Shown: positions 1-5,331, numbered from the stretch's first letter. The stretch is 11,605 nt of DNA from Syntrophobacterales bacterium (GCA_020052215.1 JAGVPN010000384.1:1-11605); one strand, 5' to 3'. Notes: a model not told the origin generated them from the letters alone. A program made the numbers and translations.

Positions 1-68
1 ATGTAAGTGTAGGGCAGGCGCCCTCGCCTGCCCATGGACAGCCGGGGGCGGCTGTCCTACATTTTCAT
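1..68. repeat. Three-way-junction palindromic repeat
   Basis: Two perfect hairpins lie side by side: GGGCAGGCG/CGCCTGCCC (12-20 and 25-33, 4-nt loop) and GGACAGCC/GGCTGTCC (36-43 and 50-57, 6-nt loop). Bases 1-13 are complementary to 56-68 at 11 of 13 positions and enclose both hairpins, so the whole can fold as a cloverleaf. No reading frame or T-run accompanies it. It looks like a REP-type dispersed element. It may begin left of the window. Confidence 0.7.
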
Positions 69-420
69 ACTTCGTTGTGTCTGGAAGGAAATGATCGTTG
101 GTATGAGGCAGTCTTTGGGGAACCGCCGGCCTGATCCAGGTGGGGGGCCTCCCGGGTTGGCCGCCCGGCCGCCTCCCCTGTGCCTGATATCGAATCATCT
201 ATCTGGGGAATTTTACAAAAGTTTCCGGGCTTGGCCAGGTGACGGGCAATTTGCCTGGGCGTCGGCAACTAATACCAAATTCGGTTTCTGCTGCAACAAA
301 CCAATTTGTTAACTTATGGATAATTAAAAGTCTTTTAACCGAAAACCGAAAACCGAAAACGGTATAAAAAGGCAACGCCATGTCTGACCCCGCCGGGGAC
401 GGTCCATCCCGCCAACCGCT
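69..420. other. Gene-free intergenic stretch with repeats
   Basis: No convincing gene is present. The short open frames on both strands have no ribosome site and no recognisable protein character. Bases 130-180 are a GC-rich run with small self-complementary stretches. The right part is occupied by the dispersed element at 270-370. A GC hairpin (CCCC-GGC-GGGG on the minus strand, near 390-402) lies downstream of the minus-strand gene ending at 421, but no T-run directly follows it, so I do not call it a terminator. Confidence 0.6.
270..370. repeat. MITE-like dispersed element, copy 1
   Basis: The left end TAATACCAAATTCGG (270-284) and the right end CCGAAAACGGTATAA (353-367) are imperfect inverted repeats, matching at 11 of 15 positions. 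The six bases GGCAAC occur directly left of the element (264-269) and again at 371-376, which could be a target-site duplication. The interior carries about three tandem heptamers of the form ACCGAAA (about 337-360). Bases 308-363 are clearly related to 9675-9736, with the same order of TAACTTATG, TTTTAAC, heptamers and AACGGT. No coding capacity is seen. Confidence 0.6.
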
Positions 421-1206
421 TTAACGCCGCCTCAGCCTCACCCACGCCAGCCCCAGGAGGATCAGGGAGCCGGGCAGGGGGACGGTTCCATGGTAGCCGT
501 AGTAAATATTGCCCGAGAGATTGCCGCTAGTAAGCGAGTTATGGCCATAATCTCCGGTGAACGCGGTGGGATTGGTGTACGACGCGCCATCGTACCAGTT
601 ATTATACCAGTTGCCGTCCACCAGGAAGTAAAACCCCTGATTTAGCCAGGTGACGCCCGGATTCAGAGTGAAATTCAGGGTGAACCTTGTATTGTCGGGC
701 ATCTTGAATATGGGCATTTGCGAATAACCGGGGTATGACGATGGGAACCGCGCCGCAAAGTCGGAGGCGTTCAGATCCGAGATGAGATACATGTCGCCGG
801 TGTAAAACCAGGAACCCTGCCACTCGTAGATATGGGTATCGTTAAACGAGGCATGCCAGCCGGTGTTAGTGACGCCGTTGCCATAAGGAGGGTTGCCGAT
901 AGCATCCGTTTGGGCCCGCCAGGAGACATAGCCGGGGGAAACACCGCTCTGGGCAATATTAATGGTATATCCACCGGGGCTGCCAGGGGTGCCGGGGGTG
1001 CTGACCTCGGGGATCACCCGCACCCGGCTGAGGCCCCAGACCTCCTCACCATGCTCGAGGCTAGATTTATGGAGGGGAACCCCCGCGAGGGCCATCCAGT
1101 TGACGATGTCGCCAGCGGTGAAACTGATGGTTTCGGCTTTGGCGGGGCCCGCCAGCCCCAACAACATCGTAATGATTATGAACGCTATGTTAATTTTCTG
1201 AAACAT
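421..1206 (-). CDS. Exported PEP-CTERM-like protein
   Basis: A 261-aa protein of unknown role, probably exported. Residues 1-24 are a signal peptide (hydrophobic FIIITMLLGLAG, then PAKA before Glu25). The mature part is rich in Gly, Asn, Tyr and Trp, with no recognised enzyme motif, and resembles extracellular or exopolysaccharide-associated proteins. The last 20 residues follow the PEP-CTERM plan: VPLPGS (242-247), a hydrophobic run, then RLRRR. In the family this tail is a sorting signal cleaved by an exosortase. Here the hydrophobic run is only about nine residues (248-256), shorter than usual, so sorting may be impaired. A good sigma-70-like promoter lies 54 bases upstream (1260-1288). 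The Shine-Dalgarno is weak; the ATG was chosen because it gives a complete signal peptide. No exosortase gene is in the window. Confidence 0.82.
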   Translation of the reverse strand: MFQKINIAFIIITMLLGLAGPAKAETISFTAGDIVNWMALAGVPLHKSSLEHGEEVWGLSRVRVIPEVSTPGTPGSPGGYTINIAQSGVSPGYVSWRAQTDAIGNPPYGNGVTNTGWHASFNDTHIYEWQGSWFYTGDMYLISDLNASDFAARFPSSYPGYSQMPIFKMPDNTRFTLNFTLNPGVTWLNQGFYFLVDGNWYNNWYDGASYTNPTAFTGDYGHNSLTSGNLSGNIYYGYHGTVPLPGSLILLGLAWVRLRRR

Positions 1207-1259
1207 GATACGCCGCTTTGCGCCGGTTCCTAAGGTGGTAATCCCGAGTATTCTTTAAT

Positions 1260-1288
1260 ATTTTAGTTTTTTTAAAAAAATATTGCAA
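1260..1288 (-). promoter_or_regulatory. Promoter for PEP-CTERM-like gene
   Basis: On the minus strand, a -35 box TTGCAA (1288-1283) is followed after exactly 17 bases by a -10 box TAAAAT (1265-1260). The spacer contains T7 followed by A7, which is likely curved DNA. Transcription would start near 1253, giving a leader of about 47 bases. The surrounding 1250-1305 is distinctly AT-rich compared with the rest of the window. Confidence 0.65.
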
Positions 1289-1455
1289 TAAAAATACTGC
1301 AAACATGGTGCCGGGTTGAGACACAATCAATCCGGTCACCATGATAAACCAGGAATCTGAGGTCGCCCAGAAAATCTCCCCAGAAACTTGCTCCAAGGTA
1401 TTGCTCGTCGGCATAAGAATCCCGCCGCGCCCCGCCCCGGTTGTCGCCATATCGT

Positions 1456-2190
1456 TCAGTCGCCTGGAGGACCGAGATTTTCCGGCGTTGTCGGCTCCGG
1501 ACAGGGTCGCAGCGCCTGGGAAATGAACATGCCCACCAGCCAGCTGATGAGCACCGCGATGTAAAAGTGGCCCACCACCGCCTCCACCACCGCCACCATG
1601 CGGGGGAAGGGCAAAAGAGGCAGAATGTCGCCGAAGCCCACACCCACGATGGTACTCAGACTGAAATAGACCATTTCGGTAGTCAGGAGATGGGGTTCGT
1701 CCGGGGTAGTTGCCAGCGTCAGGTTGAACGAGCCGGGATTAAAGGAATATAAGATGCTGTAAAAGGTGGAAAAGATGATGCCGATGAAAAAGTAGGCCAC
1801 CACCGCCGCGAAGATGGTGTCCAGGGTAACCCGGGGGCTTTTAAAGACATAGGTGAGGGTGGCGGCGATACAGCCCACCAGAAACAGCAGGTAAAAAGAC
1901 GCGGCGAGCACCAGCTCCAATCGGTGCGGGCCTGGTCCGGGAAACAGGTTGAACTTGGAAAAAAGGACTATCCCGGCTGTCCAGAGCGCCACCAGGACCC
2001 AACGCAGCCGGGGAAGGCGGTCGCTGGCCGACAGAGACACCAGCAAGGCGTTCAAGAGTAGGAACTGGAAGATAAGGCTGATGTACGGGTGGCCGCCGAT
2101 GAACGGCAGGATCAGAAGAAACAAGAGGATAAAGACGGTGAGCTGCAAAAAGCGCAGAGACTTTGACCAGGCGACGAGATTGCTATGCAT
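1456..2190 (-). CDS. Potassium-channel-like membrane protein
   Basis: A 244-aa inner-membrane protein of the two-transmembrane pore type (Ion_trans_2 superfamily). About six hydrophobic helices are visible, near residues 17-33, 38-54, 63-78, 92-115, 123-147 and 199-227. The pore loop lies between the last two and ends in STIVGVGFGDILP (filter T180 to D188). Known potassium channels have T-x-G-Y/F-G-D; here GFGD is kept but the position of the critical second threonine is glycine. The segment after the filter (RMVAVVEAVVGHFYIAVLISW) fits the inner pore helix of bacterial channels. The ATG at 2190 is preferred because GGAG stands 8 bases upstream; an in-frame TTG at 2217 would add nine residues but has no ribosome site. 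No voltage-sensor arginine ladder or cytoplasmic RCK domain is seen. Confidence 0.88.
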   Translation of the reverse strand: MHSNLVAWSKSLRFLQLTVFILLFLLILPFIGGHPYISLIFQFLLLNALLVSLSASDRLPRLRWVLVALWTAGIVLFSKFNLFPGPGPHRLELVLAASFYLLFLVGCIAATLTYVFKSPRVTLDTIFAAVVAYFFIGIIFSTFYSILYSFNPGSFNLTLATTPDEPHLLTTEMVYFSLSTIVGVGFGDILPLLPFPRMVAVVEAVVGHFYIAVLISWLVGMFISQALRPCPEPTTPENLGPPGD

Positions 2191-2277
2191 GCCGGGCGCT
2201 CCGAAGTGGTGGGGCAATGATGGGTAGGGGTAACATCATGGCTGCATCAAGAGGGCGACTTCGGTCCAACTTATCGG

Positions 2278-2292
2278 TGATTGATCTAATCA
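2278..2292. promoter_or_regulatory. Small dyad upstream of channel gene
   Basis: TGATT-GATCT-AATCA is a perfect dyad with five-base arms, about 90 bases upstream of the channel start. A weak promoter candidate on the minus strand (TTCACT, 16 bases, GATAAG) overlaps this area. It could be an operator, but it is short enough to be chance. Confidence 0.2.
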
Positions 2293-2366
2293 GTGAAGTA
2301 AATCTGCCGGAAACCGCGATCTTTTTGAATTGACAGCTGATTTTATCAAGAATCTCCAGGAACCGC

Positions 2367-2400
2367 AAAAAAAGGCGGGCGCTGGGAGCCAACGCCCGCC
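2367..2400 (-). terminator. Rho-independent terminator
   Basis: On the minus strand a 12-bp stem (2400-2389 with 2385-2374, one G-T wobble, loop CTC) is followed directly by seven T residues (2373-2367). It lies 51 bases past the stop of the small secreted protein gene, so it should end that transcript before the channel gene. Confidence 0.92.
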
Positions 2401-2451
2401 GTCAAGCCTGCAGCCGCAAAAGGGAGGGTTGGTCCTCCAGCGCGGCGAATG

Positions 2452-2898
2452 CTATTTCATGGTAATGCTGAAGCCGTCCACCCCCAGGTTCAGCTGCACC
2501 CCCTGCTGGGCCGACCTCAGATTGATGACCACGCCCTTGTTGTTCCTCATGCTCAGACCGGCGACGCCTTTGGCCAGGCTCAAGCCGGCGCTCACCGCCA
2601 CATACTTGCCGGCCAAATCGGCAGCGGTCTTCAGGTTGTAGACGTCGCCTACGGCGTGGATCTTCGAGAATCCCACCGCCGCCACGTTGAGGCCCTGGAC
2701 GGCGAAACGGTACTCCTTGCCCTGGAATTTCATGACGCCGTCACCCCAACTGTAACCCACCCCCGCGGCCAGTTGTTTGGCTTCAATGGTGACTTCGCCG
2801 ATGGGGTAGATCGGCCCTTCTTCGGCTTTGGCCGCGGCGACCACGAACAGCAAGATTCCTGCCATAACCAGACTCAAAAGCATACGGTGTTTGCGCAT
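2452..2898 (-). CDS. Small secreted protein, possibly EipA-like (DUF1134)
   Basis: A 148-aa protein with a signal peptide (MRKHR, then hydrophobic 7-22, cleavage likely after AKA at 25). The mature part of about 123 residues is glycine-rich and beta-rich, with alternating hydrophobic strands: GVGYSWGDGVMKFQG (46-60), VQGLNVAAVGFSK (67-79), GDVYNLK (84-90), KGVVINLRSAQQGVQLNLG (121-139). This pattern (WG-G, K-G, SK, VYNL, late GV-LG strand) recalls periplasmic EipA/DUF1134 or SYLF-like folds; that comparison is from memory and uncertain. No catalytic motif is visible. The ATG at 2898 is chosen over a longer frame starting at 3033 because AAGGAG lies 9 bases upstream and a signal peptide starts right there. 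The gene has its own promoter and a strong terminator, so it is monocistronic. Confidence 0.85.
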   Translation of the reverse strand: MRKHRMLLSLVMAGILLFVVAAAKAEEGPIYPIGEVTIEAKQLAAGVGYSWGDGVMKFQGKEYRFAVQGLNVAAVGFSKIHAVGDVYNLKTAADLAGKYVAVSAGLSLAKGVAGLSMRNNKGVVINLRSAQQGVQLNLGVDGFSITMK

Positions 2899-2950
2899 AG
2901 AGCACGTCTCCTTTCTGGCGTTTTGGGACTTTATCAAGCTCTGTTGTAAA

Positions 2951-2979
2951 AAACTAAGATTCCGGTGGCGGAATGTCAA
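2951..2979 (-). promoter_or_regulatory. Promoter with internal dyad for secreted-protein gene
   Basis: On the minus strand a consensus -35 TTGACA (2979-2974) is followed after 17 bases by TAGTTT (2956-2951), a weak -10. The spacer contains the dyad TTCCG-CCAC-CGGAA (2973-2960), placed where a repressor or a spacer-binding activator could act. The start of transcription would be near 2944, giving a 5' leader of about 45 bases. Confidence 0.5.
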
Positions 2980-3145
2980 CCCGGAGAAAGTTTTAGGCAG
3001 GTCATTTCCCGCCACTCTCCCATGTCTCCCCAATAATACCGGGGAGGGGATAGGAAGAGCCGGGGCCGGGGGAAGAACAGCCTGGAGGAGGCCCGCAAAA
3101 AGGGAAGAAAAATGATCATCTAGTGGCGCCGGAATTTTTCGGATA

Positions 3146-3151
3146 TATAAT
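3146..3151 (+). promoter_or_regulatory. -10 box upstream of the TlpA-like gene
   Basis: A perfect TATAAT sits 41 bases before the start codon in an AT-rich stretch (3130-3175). No good -35 hexamer is found at 16-18 bases upstream (the sequence there is near GTGGCG), so the promoter may need an activator or an alternative element. The palindrome ATGATCAT lies about 30 bases upstream of the -10 box. Confidence 0.4.
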
Positions 3152-3192
3152 ATAGCGAAAATTGAAGAGCAACTTAAGGTAAGGAGATATGC

Positions 3193-3696
3193 ATGCAGAC
3201 GAAAACCACTTTGGGTCCGGCGAGATTCTGGATAGTGCTGATGGCGGTTCTGTTCCTCGTGACCGCGGCCGCCTCGGGTTGGGCCGCCGGCAGCGCCCCG
3301 GACTTCAAATTGAAAGCCGTCCAGAACGGCAAAGAATACAGCCTGAGCCAGTTCAAGGGCAAGGTGGTGTTAATCAACTTTTTCACCTTTTTTTGCGGAC
3401 CGTGCCGGGAGGAGATGCCGCATCTGAGCAAAATGGACCAGGAACTCAAGGGGCAGGGCTTCCAGACCCTGGGGATCGGTCTGTCTTCCACCCCCGAACA
3501 GCTGAAGCAAATCGTCAAGCAGTTGAGCCTGGCTTATCCGGTGCTCGAGGGAAATGATGGGGTGAGCAAAGCCTACGGCAACGTGGAACTGGTGCCCATC
3601 ACCTTCATCATTGACAAGCAGGGCAACATTGCTCACAAAGTCCTGGGGGCCCGGAGTAAAGAGGATTTCGAGAAAATGATCAAACCGCTCCTCTAA
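3193..3696 (+). CDS. TlpA-family thioredoxin-like protein
   Basis: A 167-aa thiol-disulfide oxidoreductase of the TlpA/ResA type, acting outside the cytoplasmic membrane. Residues 11-32 form a signal peptide or membrane anchor. The thioredoxin fold follows: APDF (35-38), GKVVLINFF (56-64), the active site C68-G-P-C71, and the cis-proline loop VPITFIID (134-141). The residue before the first cysteine is Phe rather than the usual Trp (TFFCGPC). The family reduces or oxidises periplasmic disulfides, often for cytochrome c maturation, but no cytochrome gene is nearby. AAGGAG lies 6 bases before this ATG; an out-of-frame ATG at 3189 encodes nothing recognisable. The gene converges on the rubredoxin-like gene, and their 3' ends overlap by 4 bases. 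Confidence 0.93.
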   Translation: MQTKTTLGPARFWIVLMAVLFLVTAAASGWAAGSAPDFKLKAVQNGKEYSLSQFKGKVVLINFFTFFCGPCREEMPHLSKMDQELKGQGFQTLGIGLSSTPEQLKQIVKQLSLAYPVLEGNDGVSKAYGNVELVPITFIIDKQGNIAHKVLGARSKEDFEKMIKPLL

Positions 3697-3863
3697 AGGC
3701 GCGGGTCGATATTGCCGAACCCGCATTCCGGCGTAAAGCAGGTCACATTCTTGAATTCGCAGGTCTCCTTGCACTCGGGGCACTGCTCCGGGGGCATGGG
3801 TTGAGTGATGGTGTAACCGCACTTACTGCACTTCCAAAAGGTTTTGTCCTGGGTAGCGTTCAT
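3693..3863 (-). CDS. 56-aa seven-cysteine rubredoxin-like protein
   Basis: A short cytoplasmic protein. It starts MNATQDKTFWKCSKCGY and contains cysteines at 12, 15, 28, 31, 35, 42 and 47. The first four form two CxxC pairs (KCSKCGY and QCPECK) spaced like the iron or zinc knuckles of rubredoxin and rubrerythrin tails. A second cysteine group follows (C35, C42, C47, ending CGFGNIDPRL). It probably binds iron or zinc; the redox role is inferred. A near-perfect ribosome site (ACAGGAGG, 8 bases before the ATG) supports real translation. Its stop overlaps the stop of the converging TlpA-like gene by 4 bases. It lies 69 bases downstream of the rubredoxin gene on the same strand and is likely co-transcribed with it. 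The exact family is not certain. Confidence 0.82.
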   Translation of the reverse strand: MNATQDKTFWKCSKCGYTITQPMPPEQCPECKETCEFKNVTCFTPECGFGNIDPRL

Positions 3864-3885
3864 GGCCTTGGCCTCCTGTCAGGTT

Positions 3886-3910
3886 AGCCCGGCGCACCGG
3901 GCTGATTTTT
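3886..3910 (+). terminator. Possible terminator, plus strand
   Basis: A perfect 7-bp stem, AGCCCGG/CCGGGCT (3886-3892 and 3897-3903, loop CGCA), is followed by GATTTTT on the plus strand. It would stop transcripts of the TlpA-like gene only after they have run antisense through the whole 56-aa gene. On the minus strand the same hairpin has no T-run and lies in the leader between the two rubredoxin genes. Confidence 0.5.
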
Positions 3911-3932
3911 CCGTCTCCGACTCAGCCATGGC

Positions 3933-4154
3933 TCACTTGGCGCACTTGATCGCCTGCTCGGCCACCGAACCCGGCCCGGCCAGAGGCTTGAACATGGCTT
4001 TGCTGGAGCCGCAGCACGGGCACTTCCAGTCGTCCGGCAGGTCTTCGAACCGGGCGCCCTTGGGGATCTTGCCCTTCTTGTCGCCGTGGGCCGGGTCATA
4101 GATATAGCCGCAGTTGGTTAACTGGCACTGCCACATTTCTTCAGGATTGGACAT
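3933..4154 (-). CDS. Rubredoxin with CX4C spacing
   Basis: A 73-aa cytoplasmic electron carrier with one Fe(Cys)4 centre. The rubredoxin signature is clear: [11 protein letters not shown] (15-25), [17 protein letters not shown] (33-49) and KAMFKPL. The iron ligands should be C10, C15, C45 and C48, with C47 as an extra cysteine. The first pair is C-x4-C instead of the usual C-x2-C, a spacing I recall from rubredoxin-2 of Desulfovibrio desulfuricans 27774. About 18 residues beyond the usual end ([14 protein letters not shown]) add another cysteine, C71. GGAGG lies 5 bases before the ATG. It heads a probable two-gene unit with the 56-aa rubredoxin-like gene. Partners in such organisms include rubrerythrin and superoxide reductase, none of which is in the window. 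Confidence 0.95.
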   Translation of the reverse strand: MSNPEEMWQCQLTNCGYIYDPAHGDKKGKIPKGARFEDLPDDWKCPCCGSSKAMFKPLAGPGSVAEQAIKCAK

Positions 4155-4180
4155 CTGAACCTCCGTCGTTGATGCACGTT

Positions 4181-4208
4181 CTTATAAATTTATCATCTCG
4201 ACCGTCAT
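4181..4208 (-). promoter_or_regulatory. Promoter for rubredoxin gene
   Basis: On the minus strand ATGACG (4208-4203), 16 bases and TATAAG (4186-4181) make a plausible promoter 27 bases upstream of the rubredoxin start. The nine-base direct repeat TCATCTCGA (4193-4201 and 4205-4213, 12-base period on the plus strand) overlaps the -35 region and could be a regulator site. Confidence 0.42.
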
Positions 4209-4473
4209 CTCGAAACCATTCCGCCGGCACGGGTTTGACGAACTTTAGATAATTCTCTTTATCAGTAATAATTACTTCTAATGAAAAGGCAAGGGCATCC
4301 CCCACATTTTTTGTTGGATAGAGAATTCTTTTAGGAGGAAACGGGTTTCCGGGAAAAATTGGCCGCATGCCCGGCCCGCCGGTCCCCCCTGGAAGCGGGG
4401 GGAGCCGATAACCCCGGCAAGGCTCAGGGGGAAAGAAAGGGAACGCTTTGATGCTCCGCCTTGAAAAGTCCCC

Positions 4474-4501
4474 GTAGGGGCGGTTCGCGAACCGCCCCTA
4501 C
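4474..4501. repeat. Perfect 28-bp palindrome
   Basis: GTAGGGGCGGTTCG is followed immediately by its exact reverse complement, with no loop bases. No T-run follows. Palindromes of this type (GTAGGGGCGG...CCGCCCCTAC) are familiar dispersed repeats in many bacterial genomes. Confidence 0.85.
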
Positions 4502-4518
4502 ACCCAAAAGACTATTTT

Positions 4519-4599
4519 TGTCATTCTGAGCGCCGCGAAGAATCTCTCTTTTTAAGCCGCCGAGATTCTTCACTCCGCTAGGCTCCGTTCAGAATGACA
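4519..4599. repeat. 81-bp composite inverted repeat
   Basis: The outer arms TGTCATTCTGA (4519-4529) and TCAGAATGACA (4589-4599) and the inner arms GAAGAATCTC (4537-4546) and GAGATTCTTC (4562-4571) are perfect inverted repeats. The segment CACTCCGCTAGGCTCCGTTC between the right arms is typical of a widespread dispersed element recalled from many genomes. It is non-coding. Confidence 0.82.
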
Positions 4600-4620
4600 T
4601 GCATATTCATAGTTTTTTGA

Positions 4621-4636
4621 CCGCAACTTGGTATTA
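4621..4636. repeat. Lone end of the TAATACC/GGTATTA repeat family
   Basis: CCGCAACTTGGTATTA closely matches ACGCAACTCGGTATAA at 5781-5796, the right end of a complete element there. No matching TAATACC left end is found to its left, so this may be a solo or degraded copy. Confidence 0.4.
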
Positions 4637-4659
4637 GGCGGCGTCAGGGCGCGCTGCCA

Positions 4660-5331
4660 TTATTGCGGGCGGGTCTGTCGCGATTGCCGCGGTTTGGCTT
4701 TGGCCCGGGGTTGGGCTGCGGCTCGCGATTGCACTGCGGCTCGGGGCTGCCTCGCAGGACGCAATTGCGCCGTAGGCCGCGCCGGCCCTGTGGGCCGGGA
4801 TTGCGCTGTGGGTCCGGCTTGAACGCCATTGTGCCTTAGCCGATAAATGTCCTGGCTGCTTCTCTGTTGCATGGCATTGAGGCGGGCCCGTTCCTGGGGA
4901 CTCAGGTTGCCGTTGGCTCTCATCCGCGCTTCCGCACCCCGGATTCGCGCCTGCTCCATTTGCAAACGCCTAGCTTCTCCGGGGGTTAATTGCCCGGAAG
5001 CCAGTCCCTGTTGGATTCGGTCCTGCTGGCGCCGCTGGCGCGGGTCTATCCAACGACCTGCCGGTGCGGAAGCATACCTCCCGTTTGCTTGGGGACCCGG
5101 CTGGGTCTGCTGGTAGTAATCTTCGGGGTTGCCGGCATAAGCGGCGGGCTGGGGCTCATAATAGGATTGAACCGGCTCGGCATAGCCCCCGCCTGTCCCG
5201 GGGTCATAGGCGCCGGCCTGCCCCTCACCGCCGAGGGACCCTAAAGCCCCCATAGCTGGAAGCAGCCCGGCGCACCCCGAAACGGCCAGGATGCCCGATA
5301 ACAAAGCTGTCCCTAAAAAAACGTTGGCCAT
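4660..5331 (-). CDS. Lipoprotein with Arg/Pro/Gln-rich tail
   Basis: A 223-aa predicted lipoprotein of unknown function. The N-terminus MANVFLGTALLSGILAVSGC has a lipobox (V-S-G-C20), so Cys20 should be lipidated by Lgt and cleaved by LspA, both encoded downstream in this window. Three regions follow: a Gly/Tyr/Pro/Gln-rich linker (35-95), a charged helical domain (about 96-168) with two similar halves (GLASGQLTPGEARRLQ and RANGNLSPQERARLN, ending IYRLRHN), and a low-complexity tail (169-223) with about 15 Arg and many Pro, Ala and Gln. I recall the helical domain from many uncharacterised proteobacterial proteins. The ATG at 5331 is chosen over one at 5349 because AAGGGAGG lies directly before it. 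The basic tail suggests binding to nucleic acid or acidic surface polymers; this is inference. Confidence 0.85.
   Translation of the reverse strand: MANVFLGTALLSGILAVSGCAGLLPAMGALGSLGGEGQAGAYDPGTGGGYAEPVQSYYEPQPAAYAGNPEDYYQQTQPGPQANGRYASAPAGRWIDPRQRRQQDRIQQGLASGQLTPGEARRLQMEQARIRGAEARMRANGNLSPQERARLNAMQQRSSQDIYRLRHNGVQAGPTAQSRPTGPARPTAQLRPARQPRAAVQSRAAAQPRAKAKPRQSRQTRPQ

Larger units (their letters stand above)
4155..4659. other. Gene-free gap: promoter region plus repeats
   Basis: Bases 4155-4370 are unusually AT-rich and hold the probable rubredoxin promoter. The minus strand is open for 75 codons here (4141-4368), but the frame has no ribosome site, overlaps the rubredoxin start and contains its promoter, so I do not call it a gene. 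Bases 4383-4403 form a hairpin TCCCCCC/GGGGGGA. Then come the palindrome at 4474-4501, the inverted repeat at 4519-4599 and a GGTATTA repeat end at 4630-4636. Confidence 0.6.

Noticed and set aside
34..312. 92-codon plus-strand frame at the left edge
   Set aside because: It starts inside the palindromic repeat and runs into the dispersed element; no ribosome site and no recognisable composition.
337..363. Tandem heptamers as a CRISPR-like array
   Set aside because: The units are seven bases with no spacers and no cas genes nearby; they are simple tandem repeats within a dispersed element.
390..420. Terminator for the PEP-CTERM-like gene
   Set aside because: The GC hairpin on the minus strand is about 20 bases from the nearest T5 run, and the three-base stem next to that run is too weak.
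1190..1450. 86-codon minus-strand frame between the channel and PEP-CTERM-like genes
   Set aside because: It overlaps the promoter and the start of the PEP-CTERM-like gene, with no ribosome site; its lysine-rich end is an AT-rich artefact of the T7/A7 promoter spacer.
3370..3822. 150-codon minus-strand frame across the TlpA-like gene and the 56-aa gene
   Set aside because: It conflicts with the clear thioredoxin gene and the well-initiated 56-aa gene in another frame; the translation shows no family character.
4474..4501. Palindrome as a transcription terminator
   Set aside because: No T-run follows on either strand and no loop bases are present; it fits a dispersed palindromic repeat better.
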